Notes under the pieces: model-generated
Databases searched by the model: none
Seen by the model: the letters and a program-made list of their open reading frames with translations, nothing else
Told to the model about the DNA's origin: nothing
Part shown: positions 16,917-25,488 of the stretch, piece after piece
Layout: every line of letters starts with the position of its first letter
How positions within the stretch are numbered: the stretch's first letter is position 1
Translations under genes and position numbers: made by a program
NCBI GenBank assembly: GCA_044507625.1
Contig: JBIQJE010000012.1
Location: 50,809-114,808, forward strand
From: Hyphomicrobium_A sp044507625
Lineage (GTDB): Bacteria > Pseudomonadota > Alphaproteobacteria > Rhizobiales > Hyphomicrobiaceae
Length of the DNA: 64,000 bases
Reading direction: 5' to 3'

Positions 16917-17882
16917 TTACTTCGGCTTCACGACCACGCCCCACGGCAGGCGTCCCACTGGCACCGACTTCTCCGCCTTCAGCGTCGCAACGTCGATCAC
17001 TGTGAGATCGTTGGTGAGACCGTTCGCCGAATAGAGCTTCGTCCCATCGGCCGACAGCGCCATGTGCCACGGACGCTGTCCGGTGAGGATGTAATTGGTG
17101 GTCTCATACGTTGCCGTATCGATCACAGCGATGCGATTGGCGCGGCCGATGGCGACGAACGCCCGCGTACCGTCCTTCGAGAAGATGATGCCCATCGGCT
17201 GGATGAGCTCGGGGCGCACCCCGGGAATTTCGAAGCTCAGCTTTCTGATGATCTTGTAGGTCACCGCATCGATGATGGCGACGGTCCCCCCGATCTCCGC
17301 CGACACCCACACATGCTTGCCGTCCTGCGTGAACATCGCAACGCGCGGCCGTGTATCGACGAGAATGTTGGCCAGCACCTCGAACGTGGTCGTATCGATG
17401 ATGTGCGCCATGCTCGTCGCTTCCGACGTTGCGGCAACGATCTTATCGTCCGGGCTTACGGACATGCCCTCCGGCTCGACGCCCACCTCGATTTCCGCGA
17501 GCACCTTGCCGCTGACCCGCTCCAGCACGGTGACGTAGCCGTCGTCCTCGTTCGCGACGTAAACGCGCTCACCCTTGTGATCGATGTCGAGCAGCTCCGG
17601 ATCGGGGCCGGTATCCATGCGCCGCACCACTTCGAGCGTTTCGGTGTCGATCACGTCGAGCTGGTCGTCATCGCCGACGCACACCAGCACTTCCTTTTTG
17701 TCCGGTGTAATGGCGATGCCGCGCGGGCGCTTGCCGACGGGGATGGTCTTCACCACCTTCAGCGTCTCGGAATCGAGCACCGTGACGGTGTTGTCCTTCT
17801 CGTTGGTGACGAAGATCGTATCCGCTGCCGCCGGCCCCCACGCGAGGCAAGGCAGAACGAGCATGGCGAGAAGGCGACGCAT
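16917..17882 (-). CDS. PQQ-dependent catabolism-associated beta-propeller protein
   Basis: 321 residues from the ATG at 17882, which overlaps the preceding gene's stop (TAATG). Signal peptide 1-20, then seven YVTN-type blades (IFVTNEKDNTVTVLD, VYVANEDDGYVTVLE, AFVAIGRANRIAVID, and others), a seven-bladed propeller. This family is found beside quinoprotein alcohol dehydrogenases; its exact role is unknown, probably periplasmic assembly or electron-transfer support. Last gene of the xox cluster. Confidence 0.9.
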   Translation of the reverse strand: MRRLLAMLVLPCLAWGPAAADTIFVTNEKDNTVTVLDSETLKVVKTIPVGKRPRGIAITPDKKEVLVCVGDDDQLDVIDTETLEVVRRMDTGPDPELLDIDHKGERVYVANEDDGYVTVLERVSGKVLAEIEVGVEPEGMSVSPDDKIVAATSEATSMAHIIDTTTFEVLANILVDTRPRVAMFTQDGKHVWVSAEIGGTVAIIDAVTYKIIRKLSFEIPGVRPELIQPMGIIFSKDGTRAFVAIGRANRIAVIDTATYETTNYILTGQRPWHMALSADGTKLYSANGLTNDLTVIDVATLKAEKSVPVGRLPWGVVVKPK

Positions 17883-19204
17883 TATTTGCTCCCGTCGTTT
17901 ACTGAGGCAGACAGCCGGCACTTCGATTCCGGTTCATCGAAGCCGAGCGTATCGGTGAGGAATTTCGGATGCAGGTAGCCCTCCTGCGGCGAGATCGAAA
18001 CCAGCGCCCGCGGCCCTGCAATCAGAACCGGCTGACGAAGCTGCAGGTCCCAGCGCCGGAAGTTCATGCCTTGGCCCTTGAAACCGGCGACCTCGAACTT
18101 GTCGGACAGGATGTAGGCGCGCAGCGCCTCGGCGTCGTTCTTGCCCGTACGCGTCACCGCTTCGCCGATGATCCGCACCGCGAGCCACGCGGTGTAATCG
18201 CGCTCCAGCATGATGCGTCCCGCCTTCTTCTCGAAGCGGTTCTGCATCTGCGTGCCGGCGTATTCCTCGAACGCGCGGTGCCAGGCGACCGCAACGAGCC
18301 CATGCGTGCCGGCAACAGGCCGCGGCTCATAGGTGCGGAAAAGCAAGTAGTCGCCGAACACGTCCGCCTCGTCCGCCACGACGATGACGTCGTGGTCGGG
18401 CACGCCCTGCGTCAGCATCGGCATCTGCGACTGGATTTGCTGATGGCCCGTATCGGTTCGCCGCGAGCCCGCTTCGAACGTATAGGGCCGCTCCGCAACG
18501 ATCTTGGCGCCGAAGCGCTTTGCCGCGCGCCGCATGGCAGCGGCATAGCCTTCGTCGGCCGGTGATTTGCCGACGACGAGAACCCAGCGCCGCCAGCGCT
18601 TCCACATGAGGTACTGCGCCAGTGCATCAGCGCGCATCGCCCAGTTCGGCGGCACATGGAACACGTTGTTGCGGCACTGTTCCTGACGCAGCCCGTCATC
18701 GCTCGTTCGCACATCGAAGATGAGCGCATCGCGCGCTTCCGGCAGATCCGACACCGCGAGAAGGTCGGCGGCTTCCAGATCGGAGACGATGAGACGATGG
18801 CCCGCTGCGATCAGCTCCTTCGCCTTGTCGGCGGGACTGGCGTCCGCGCCGAGTAGCGCCTCGAGCAACTCGTAGTGCTGCCCGATGAGCCGCCCCGTGC
18901 GGTTGTTCTCTTCGAGCGCGATGCGCGCGCCCTGGATGCCCTTATCGGTGACGACCTTGTCGACGAGGGAGAGCGGCGGCGGCTCCCGATAGTCCTTCGT
19001 CAGGTAGACGATCGTCGCATTGAGGGTGGGCGAAGTGCCCGGGCCCGCGGCGCCCCTGGACTGGGCAAAGGCGGCGGCCACCGGAAAGGCTGCAGTAACA
19101 AGTGCGGCCAGCATGACAAAAAGTGCGGCCAGCACGACGGGCCGAGCCGCGAAGCTCGCGGCGGCACGGCGGACCGGAAGAAGGTGCGAGGTTCGGATCA
19201 TCAT
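17882..19204 (-). CDS. PQQ-dependent alcohol dehydrogenase system substrate-binding protein
   Basis: 440 residues. A basic N-terminus and long hydrophobic segment (about 24-47) form a signal peptide. The mature part is a periplasmic-binding (Leu/Ile/Val-type) fold: ATIVYLTKDYREPPPLSLVDK, GARIALEENNRTGRLIGQ, FHVPPNWAMRADALAQYL, YTAWLAVRIIGEAVTRTG. It fits the family of ABC-type binding proteins tied to quinoprotein dehydrogenases, usually with no permease nearby, as here. It is coupled to the beta-propeller gene (1-nt overlap). Start is one of two consecutive ATGs inside a palindrome. Confidence 0.9.
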   Translation of the reverse strand: MMIRTSHLLPVRRAAASFAARPVVLAALFVMLAALVTAAFPVAAAFAQSRGAAGPGTSPTLNATIVYLTKDYREPPPLSLVDKVVTDKGIQGARIALEENNRTGRLIGQHYELLEALLGADASPADKAKELIAAGHRLIVSDLEAADLLAVSDLPEARDALIFDVRTSDDGLRQEQCRNNVFHVPPNWAMRADALAQYLMWKRWRRWVLVVGKSPADEGYAAAMRRAAKRFGAKIVAERPYTFEAGSRRTDTGHQQIQSQMPMLTQGVPDHDVIVVADEADVFGDYLLFRTYEPRPVAGTHGLVAVAWHRAFEEYAGTQMQNRFEKKAGRIMLERDYTAWLAVRIIGEAVTRTGKNDAEALRAYILSDKFEVAGFKGQGMNFRRWDLQLRQPVLIAGPRALVSISPQEGYLHPKFLTDTLGFDEPESKCRLSASVNDGSK

Positions 19205-19217
19205 AACGCTACGTTAT
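19203..19217. promoter_or_regulatory. 15-bp palindrome over the start codon of the binding-protein gene
   Basis: ATAACG-CTA-CGTTAT, a perfect 6-bp inverted repeat around three bases, overlapping the first ATG of the gene ending at 17882. Its arms resemble ModE half-sites but point the opposite way round, so it is not a ModE box. It could be an operator or an mRNA element. Confidence 0.35.
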
Positions 19218-19291
19218 AACTTTTCATCCGTGGCCTGTCAGCTGCCATCGCCCTAGATCCGACCGACCCAGAGGCCGGCATTCCGCAGAAC

Positions 19292-19317
19292 GGGCCCGCG
19301 GGTTGCCCCGCAGGCCC
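19292..19317 (-). terminator. strong hairpin after the cytochrome gene
   Basis: Arms of 11 bases (10 paired) around a 4-base loop, in the 127-bp gap between the cytochrome c stop and the binding-protein start. On the minus strand it is followed by TTCTG, a weak U run. It may end or attenuate the xoxF transcript, separating xoxFJ-cytochrome from the last two genes. Confidence 0.55.
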
Positions 19318-19331
19318 ATGAGGCGTTGGGA

Positions 19332-19880
19332 TCACCAGTTCCGCTTCGCCGGCGGGCCGGAGTAGACCGTGCGGATCCAGGCAATGATCTTCCACAGGTC
19401 CTGGTCGCTATCGATCAGCGTTCCAAACGGTGGCATGGGCCCGACGACGCCCTCCGTGCCCTTGCGGCTGTAGCCATGCTTCTTGAGATCGTCGGTGCCC
19501 ATCGAAATCAGGCGGAACAGCGTGTCGTCGTCGCTGCCGTAAACCCAGACCGAGTTGGTCAGCGGCGGGCACATGCCGCCACCGCCGCCACCGCCATGGC
19601 AGCCGTTGCAGCTTTTGTTGAAGTAGAGCTTCTTGCCCTGCTCGATGGCCTCGGCGTTGTCCGTGTAGGGGTTTTTGAGCGTCCCCTTCGCCGCCATTTC
19701 CACGCGCTCGAGCGGCTTCATGCTCTTTTTGAGCTCGTCCATTGAGAGCGGGGTGGGCGCTGCGCTGTCCGCGGCCGGCGGTGCGGCGCCATCGGCGGCA
19801 GGCAGCGGGTTGACGTAAGCAAAGACGGCGCCGAGTGCGATAACGGCAGCCACCTTGCGAAATACCTTTTGCATTGGCAT
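19332..19880 (-). CDS. xoxG: c-type cytochrome, probable XoxG-like electron acceptor of methanol dehydrogenase
   Basis: 182 residues: signal peptide 1-29, then a Pro/Ala linker and one cytochrome c domain with the haem site CNGCH and a likely Met ligand in GPMPPFG. The C-terminal IAWIRTVYSG helix is typical. A run of seven glycines follows the haem site directly, then MCPPL with an extra Cys. Position in the xoxF cluster argues that it takes electrons from XoxF and passes them on towards the terminal oxidase. XoxG identity is inferred from context; other cytochrome c class I families remain possible. Confidence 0.85.
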   Translation of the reverse strand: MPMQKVFRKVAAVIALGAVFAYVNPLPAADGAAPPAADSAAPTPLSMDELKKSMKPLERVEMAAKGTLKNPYTDNAEAIEQGKKLYFNKSCNGCHGGGGGGGMCPPLTNSVWVYGSDDDTLFRLISMGTDDLKKHGYSRKGTEGVVGPMPPFGTLIDSDQDLWKIIAWIRTVYSGPPAKRNW

Positions 19881-19904
19881 TCCCTATTCCTATTTCCCCA
19901 GGTT

Positions 19905-20711
19905 TTAGTCGACGATGTCGAAAGCCACGCCATCGACATTGCAACGCGGTTCTGACGCCGCTTTTCGATCGCCGGTATTTGCCATTTCCGTTCGCTCGGC
20001 TTTTCCGGCGGTAATTCGCTTCGTTTTGTCGTCGAGCCAGTATGTGGCCGAATAAAACTGCGCCGGCTCACTTTCAGGTTTGCGCAGCAGCGCGCAGGCG
20101 AAGTACCGGCCGTCGGTCTTTGACCGCCCCACCGGCTGCTCGACATCGATGAGCTGGAGCGAAAGCTCCGCGCCCGTTTCATCGGGAAGCACGACCGCTC
20201 CCCCATCGCGCGTTTTGGCGATGTGCATGTGAATGTCGCCCAGCACGTGCCACGCTGGCTTCCCTGCAACCGCGCTCGACCGCTCGATGGTCGGGAGCCA
20301 CCACCACGCCATCGGCCGGCGCGTGATGCTCATCCATCCATCGCCATCCCTCTGCGGCGCCTTGTGGATGCGGGTATCGAGGAGCACCGCGTCACCGCCG
20401 TCATCCGGCAGCAACCAGAAATCGAGGGCGTACCTTTTGGCGGGCATCTTCGCATCGTGGAAATTGACGTTCGGAAACCAGCCGTAACCCGGCAGGCCGC
20501 GGACGACGCGGACGCCATCGAGCACGAGCGACAGATATTCGCCCGTCGGGGGATCGACGAATGCAAACACACCTTCGCGCGTGTGCCCGGCGATATGCGC
20601 CATGAGGGCCGCCGTCACATCGTCCTCGGAAAGCTCCCTCGGTGCAGCGCCGGCCACCGTGGCCGCCGCCAGCATCCCAGATACCGCCAGCACTGTGCGC
20701 AACCTCGGCAC
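19905..20711 (-). CDS. secreted protein of unknown function in the xox cluster
   Basis: 268 residues, GTG start overlapping the xoxJ stop by 1 nt (TAGTG). Signal peptide 1-22 (GMLAAATVAGA). The mature region has SEDDVTAALMAHI, LDFWLLPDDGG, LLDTRIHKAP, PMAWWWLPTIERS and HVLGDIHMHIAKT; no motif I can tie to a known enzyme. Coupled translation with xoxJ and 24 bp to the cytochrome gene argue for a role in periplasmic methanol oxidation or lanthanide/PQQ handling, an inference from position only. Confidence 0.75.
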   Translation of the reverse strand: MPRLRTVLAVSGMLAAATVAGAAPRELSEDDVTAALMAHIAGHTREGVFAFVDPPTGEYLSLVLDGVRVVRGLPGYGWFPNVNFHDAKMPAKRYALDFWLLPDDGGDAVLLDTRIHKAPQRDGDGWMSITRRPMAWWWLPTIERSSAVAGKPAWHVLGDIHMHIAKTRDGGAVVLPDETGAELSLQLIDVEQPVGRSKTDGRYFACALLRKPESEPAQFYSATYWLDDKTKRITAGKAERTEMANTGDRKAASEPRCNVDGVAFDIVD

Positions 20712-22480
20712 TAGTGGGCATCTCCGTCGGAAACCTTGCCGATCAGCTTCAGCGCTTTCGCGGCCGCCTCGGCGCCGTTCTGCTCCGCGATGTCCGCAGC
20801 GGTTTTACCCTGCGCCGACGTGAGATCGGCTTTGGCGCCCGCCTGCATCAGGAGGCCGATCATCGGCGCAACGTTCCGGGCCGCCGCGATCATTAGCGCC
20901 GTAACGCCCGACTTCGACTGCGCATTGACGTTGGCGCCGCGCTGGATGAGATCGCGCGCCAGATCGATGGGCCGCGTGCTGCCCGGCAGGAAGATCGCCC
21001 CCTCACCCGGCGAAACCTGGCTCGACGCGATCATCAGCGGCGTGAGCGCGTCGGGCCCGGCCGTCGTATCGATATGCGCGCCCGCATCGAGCAGCACCTT
21101 CGCCACCTCGTACTTCGCCTCGGCGATTGCGAGCGCAAGCGGAGAATAGCCCTCCGAGTTGCTCTTCTCGATGTCCGCGCCTTTCTCAAGCAGCATCTTC
21201 ACGGTCGGCACGTGGTTGCGCATCACCGCGTGTTGCAGCGGCGTCATCCCGTCCTTGTCGAGCGCATTCAGATCGGCGTTGAAGCCGGCAAAGAGCACGA
21301 TGAGTTCCGGGTGGCGTTTACGCGCAGCGGTGTGGGCCGGCGCATAGCCCTGGGCGTCCCGCGCGTTGACGTCTGCACCGCGCGCGACCAGAAGCCGTAT
21401 GCGCTTCTCATCGCCCGCAAGCACCGCGTTGGACAATTCCTGCGTGAGATCCGCGCCTTCCTTGAGCCATGTCTCGAGGCGCTCTTCCGTTACCACCTGA
21501 TCGGGCGTCGCCGCTTCCGGCTTCGACGGGTACGCCGTCGTTGCCGGCTTGATGTAGGCGCCGTGGGCGGGAAGATCGCCCTGCACCAGACAGGTGCTGC
21601 ATTCGACCAGCGGAACACCGAAATCGGTGAGGATCTTCTGGATCTCGTCCTTGGAATCCTCCAGCGCGTAGTCGAGAAGATATTTCAGCCGCGCATCGGT
21701 CTTGCGCACGCCCGCGGCAAGCTCGTACTCCATCGGCACGAGATCTTCCCACAGGTTGACCGGCTGCACCTTGATCGGCTCGCCCTTCATCGTCTTCAGC
21801 CAGCCGGCGAACGGCCCCCAGACGCCCGCCACGTCCAGCGTGCCGTCGAGCACTTCCTGCACCTGCCGCCAGGGCTGGTTCTCGGGATGGAGATCCGCGT
21901 TGTGGCTCAGCGTCTTGAGCTTGAGGTAAGGCGCCAAGCCCTTCTTGGTCATCACCTGGCGGATAGCCGAGGTTTGAAACACGCCGATCCGCAAGCCCTT
22001 GAGCGCTGGATCGTCGAAATCCTTGAACGCAAGACCGCGGTCGCTGCGATAGGCGAGCACGTAGGTCGAGCGATAAATCGGAATCGTCGTCAGCGCCGGC
22101 TCGTAGACCGCGGGCAGGTCCAGCAGCACGTCGCACATGTTGGTGTCGAACGTCTCGCGCGTGAGTCCGCGCTCCAGGTACGGACGCCAGAAATATTCAA
22201 GCCGCGTACCGAGCTTCCGTGCGAGCACCTCGGCGATCTTGTTCTGGTAGCCCGCCTGATTGATGTCCGACAGCGGCATGTTGCCGGGGTCCGCACACAC
22301 AACGAGCCGGTCGAGGGACTTCTCCTCGAACATCTTCTTGGCGGCGCGCTTGGCCGCCGTTTTCTCCGCCGAGGTGAGCTCGTCGAACGTCTTCTGCATG
22401 TCCCGCGCCGCGTGCGCAGAAACAGCAGCACCCGTAAGCAGAAGGACACCGAGCAGCAGGTGGGTTAAGCCGAATTTCAA
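20711..22480 (-). CDS. xoxJ: XoxJ-type periplasmic binding protein fused to ankyrin repeats
   Basis: 589 residues from a TTG at 22480 that gives an ideal signal peptide (KFGLTHLLLGVLLLTGAAVS). An ATG at 22600 with GGAG upstream is possible, but that stretch holds two hairpins and reads as non-coding. The N-terminal part (about 55-315) is a solute-binding domain of the MxaJ/XoxJ type: RLVVCADPGNMPLSDI, CDVLLDLPAVYEP, AGVWGPFAGWL. The C-terminal part (about 345-580) holds six or seven ankyrin repeats (LVARGADVNARDAQGYAPAH, LLEKGADIEKSNSEGYSPL, LIQRGANVNAQSKSG). Usual XoxJ is about 270-300 residues, so the length is doubled by the fusion. XoxJ is thought to help activate XoxF. Confidence 0.88.
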   Translation of the reverse strand: MKFGLTHLLLGVLLLTGAAVSAHAARDMQKTFDELTSAEKTAAKRAAKKMFEEKSLDRLVVCADPGNMPLSDINQAGYQNKIAEVLARKLGTRLEYFWRPYLERGLTRETFDTNMCDVLLDLPAVYEPALTTIPIYRSTYVLAYRSDRGLAFKDFDDPALKGLRIGVFQTSAIRQVMTKKGLAPYLKLKTLSHNADLHPENQPWRQVQEVLDGTLDVAGVWGPFAGWLKTMKGEPIKVQPVNLWEDLVPMEYELAAGVRKTDARLKYLLDYALEDSKDEIQKILTDFGVPLVECSTCLVQGDLPAHGAYIKPATTAYPSKPEAATPDQVVTEERLETWLKEGADLTQELSNAVLAGDEKRIRLLVARGADVNARDAQGYAPAHTAARKRHPELIVLFAGFNADLNALDKDGMTPLQHAVMRNHVPTVKMLLEKGADIEKSNSEGYSPLALAIAEAKYEVAKVLLDAGAHIDTTAGPDALTPLMIASSQVSPGEGAIFLPGSTRPIDLARDLIQRGANVNAQSKSGVTALMIAAARNVAPMIGLLMQAGAKADLTSAQGKTAADIAEQNGAEAAAKALKLIGKVSDGDAH

Positions 22481-22516
22481 CGGATCAATCTCTCGCGCAC
22501 TCAACTCTTGTTGCTT

Positions 22517-22544
22517 CGTCCTGCGCACCGAAGCGCGCAGGACG
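22517..22544 (-). other. 10-bp-stem hairpin between xoxF and xoxJ
   Basis: Arms CGTCCTGCGC and GCGCAGGACG, perfectly paired around an 8-base loop, with no U run after it. It lies 37 bp before the preferred xoxJ start. Probable mRNA-processing or stabilising hairpin that would let xoxF be made in excess of xoxJ. Confidence 0.55.
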
Positions 22545-22564
22545 CCGATCCTTGAGGCGACAGC

Positions 22565-22593
22565 GGCGCCCGGAGCCTGAGAGACCGGGCGCC
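22565..22593 (-). other. GC-rich hairpin just after the xoxF stop
   Basis: Arms GGCGCCCGG and CCGGGCGCC (9 bp) around an 11-base loop, starting 20 nt after the xoxF stop codon. With the second hairpin 21 bp further on it forms a structured intercistronic region. Confidence 0.55.
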
Positions 22594-22612
22594 GCCGCAT
22601 ATTCACGCTCCG

Positions 22613-24502
22613 TCAGTCGTAGACGCGGAAGGTGAACAGCGTGCCGGCCTGCGGGATCTTGTCGAGGTTGGCGGCCTTGGTCATCGCGGTGGCGCCGATC
22701 GCACCGAACTTGTCGTTGAGATCGAGACCGGCCGTCACAGGCACGCCGATCCATCCGCCGATACCGGAGAGAATGGAGACGTACTGCTTGCCGCCCACCT
22801 TGTAGGTGATGGGGTTGCCGATGATGCCCGAGGCGAGCTTGCGGTGCCAGAGGACCTTGCCCGACTTGCGATCGACGGCGCGGAAGTCACCACCGAGCGA
22901 GCCGTAGAACATCAGACCGCCGTCGGTGACCATGGTGCCACCCCAGTTCGGATACGGATCGGGGATTTCCCAAGCCGTCTCGCCCGTCAGCACGTCGAAC
23001 TTCTTGATCTTGCCCGTCGTGCCAGGCTTCTCGGGGAACATGTACACGTTGGCGAACACGTAGACCGTGCCCTGCTGGGTGTGCGTGCGCTCCTGGGGTT
23101 CGAGTTCCATGCACCAGTTGTTAGTGGGGCAGTAGAACTTGCTCGGATCCGCCGGATCGACCGAGCAGGGCTGCTGGTCCTTGCCGCCCATCGCAGACGG
23201 ACAGGTGGTGACGTTGCGGCCAAGCTCGAGCGGCGAGTTCTCGCGCACCTTGATCGGACGACCGGTCTTCAGGTCGACTTTCTCCGCCCAGTCCGTCGTC
23301 ACGTACTTGTTGGCGCGCAGCAGCGTGCCGTCAGCACGATCGAGGACGTAGGCAAAGCCGTTACGATCGAAGTGAACGAGCGCCTTGCGGTCCTTGCCGT
23401 CCACCTTCATGTCGACGAGGATGTTCTCGTTGACGCCGTCATAGTCCCACTGGTCGAAGGGCGTCATCTGGTAAGCCCAGACGGCCTCGCCGGTGTCGAC
23501 CTTGCGGGCGAAGATGGTCATCGACCACTTGTTGTCGTGGCTGCCGTCGTTGCACTCTTCGTGCGTCTTGCCGGGGCAGCGATAGCTCGGGCTCCACAGA
23601 CCGGGGTTGCCGGTCGAGTAGTAGACGAGCTTCAGCTCGGGATCGTAGCTGTACCAGCCCCAAGCCGCGCCGCCGCCGATCTTCCAGTCTTCGCCGGGGA
23701 ACGTCTTGATGCCGAGGTCCTGATCACCCGTGCCGTAGTGCGGGTTGGCCTTGTTCGTGTCCTTCGTCAGACACACGTCCTTGTCGGAGCCGGTGGAGTG
23801 GCAGTTCCACACCATTTTGCCGTCGGCAAGGTTGTAGGCAGTGACACGGCCGCGCGCCGCGAATTCGTCGCCGCCGAAACCGATGATGACGAGGTTCTCG
23901 GCAATCACCGGCGCGGAGGTGATCGTCTCACCCTTCTCCGGCCACGCGTGCTTGACGACCCAGACCTCTTTGCCCGTCTGCGCGTCGAGAGCGATCAGAT
24001 AGCCGTCGAGCGTGCCGTAAACGAGCTTGCCGTCGGCATAGGAAGCGCCGCGGTTGACGGTATCGCAGCAGGCGCGCGGCACAGCTGACTCGTCGCGGTC
24101 ATCCTTCTTCACATAGTTCCAGACCTGCTTGGGATTGTCCGGATCCGTCAGATCGAGACCCTGCGCGATGTTGCACTGGGCCATGTTGGGACAGCCGGAG
24201 ATGAAGAACATCATCGGCTTGCCGCCGACGTCTTCGATGACAAGCGGCTGGCCTTCGTGACCGCGCAGCGCGCCGGTCGACTGCGACCACACCATTTGCA
24301 GCTTGCCGACGTTGCCGGTGTTGATGTCCTTCAGCGGGCTATGCCGCGTCAGCTTGTTGTCGCGACCCGGTGCGCCCCATTGATTGGGATCTTTTGCCCG
24401 TTTCTCGATCTCGTCGTTCGCCATGCCGGGTGCGGCAAGGCCGATCAAGGCAGCCATGACCCCGCCGACTAAGCGGATGGCCCCTTTTCTCGTCATTTGC
24501 AT
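22613..24502 (-). CDS. xoxF: lanthanide-type PQQ-dependent methanol dehydrogenase
   Basis: 629 residues from the ATG at 24502 (GGAGG 7 nt upstream). Signal peptide about 1-28 (APGMA-N). Eight-bladed quinoprotein propeller with GHEGQPLVI, the adjacent-cysteine ring ACC (145-146), and the Asp-Tyr-Asp at 353-355 (WDYDGVNE): the first Asp is catalytic, the second is the extra lanthanide ligand that separates XoxF from calcium-type MxaF. It oxidises methanol to formaldehyde or formate in the periplasm. The mature enzyme has 12 cysteines, more than usual, including an insertion RCPGKTHEEC. First gene of the cluster; no mxaF or mxaI here. Confidence 0.95.
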   Translation of the reverse strand: MQMTRKGAIRLVGGVMAALIGLAAPGMANDEIEKRAKDPNQWGAPGRDNKLTRHSPLKDINTGNVGKLQMVWSQSTGALRGHEGQPLVIEDVGGKPMMFFISGCPNMAQCNIAQGLDLTDPDNPKQVWNYVKKDDRDESAVPRACCDTVNRGASYADGKLVYGTLDGYLIALDAQTGKEVWVVKHAWPEKGETITSAPVIAENLVIIGFGGDEFAARGRVTAYNLADGKMVWNCHSTGSDKDVCLTKDTNKANPHYGTGDQDLGIKTFPGEDWKIGGGAAWGWYSYDPELKLVYYSTGNPGLWSPSYRCPGKTHEECNDGSHDNKWSMTIFARKVDTGEAVWAYQMTPFDQWDYDGVNENILVDMKVDGKDRKALVHFDRNGFAYVLDRADGTLLRANKYVTTDWAEKVDLKTGRPIKVRENSPLELGRNVTTCPSAMGGKDQQPCSVDPADPSKFYCPTNNWCMELEPQERTHTQQGTVYVFANVYMFPEKPGTTGKIKKFDVLTGETAWEIPDPYPNWGGTMVTDGGLMFYGSLGGDFRAVDRKSGKVLWHRKLASGIIGNPITYKVGGKQYVSILSGIGGWIGVPVTAGLDLNDKFGAIGATAMTKAANLDKIPQAGTLFTFRVYD

Positions 24503-25488
24503 TGCGCTTCCTCCGTATCCACGCTCTTGCGCGCCCCTTGTGGAGCTTGTCGCGAGTACGAGTCCGACCGCTCGGGGACCATGGGGCCCCGTTGCACCAT
24601 TCGGATTTGTCCTGCGGCTCCACCCCGATCCGCTTGCCAAATGGCAGCGGCTTTGACATGCGCGGGATTTTCGGGAGCGGGAATTCAGCCCAGTCAAATC
24701 CGGTGCGCATAGGCAGCGCGGCGATTTGACATTAGGTGCCTGATTTGCCCGAAGATAGGGGATGAGTTCCCGGCGTCTCCGGCAATCTTTTCCTCTTCAC
24801 AATCTCTTGAAGCTCGCCGCCGGCGCCGTTTCCCAGCTTCGGGAATTTGCCGCCTTAACGCGGGCGGAGAGGCAAAAAAGATGCGGCCAGGCGCCGGGAA
24901 AACCCAAAACGAAGGGAACGGTTATCTCGGCGCCCGACCGCAAAGCGTGGCATCTCGACGGTACAATGACCAGGCGCCGATGCCAGTGGAGGCATTCCCG
25001 GGCACGGAGGCAATGATCACCCCATCGCATTGCCCTTTATTCCCGACGCGAGAAATAAACCCGACGGGAGCGGCAAATTTGCACGCCGCGGCGCGGTTCA
25101 CATTCGCGTCATCCCGAAGGGCGATGGCAGCCCCGCATCATCCCCGAGCGCACTGGATGATGCCCCTAAGCCGCCCGCCACGCCTCTAGAGAGATCCGCC
25201 TGGCGGCCTTGAGCCGTGCTCGCCACGCGCCGCCGCGGCTACGTTGCCGCCAACAGGCGATCGCGCGGGGCGTGGACCAGAAATCGGGACACCCGGCACG
25301 ACGCTCTCCGCTTTTGGTCTCAACAAAGTAGGCAGCCGCTGCCCTTCTAGGGCTAGGTATCCGGTTCTGCTGGTAGATGCTGGCGGATCGGAGGCGGAAA
25401 AACGTTCGGCTGTAAAACCATGTTCCGCAGATGAACTCGGAGGGTGGGACACCATTGAGGCGCCACCCATGCCCTTGACCAGTCGGCT
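24503..25488. other. 986-bp gap carrying the xoxF upstream region
   Basis: No convincing gene on either strand: the open frames are short, overlapping and lack recognisable families. The part nearest 24502 must hold the xoxF promoter and leader. On the minus strand ATGTCAAATC and ATGTCAAAGC occur about 90 bp apart, possible direct-repeat regulator sites, but I cannot assign a -35/-10 pair. Confidence 0.5.

Noticed and set aside
19203..19217. Second ModE box
   Set aside because: The half-sites point outward instead of inward and the spacing is 3 instead of 8 bases.
24698..25488. Possible small genes upstream of xoxF
   Set aside because: Several overlapping frames of 60-130 codons, none with a ribosome site plus family or membrane features.
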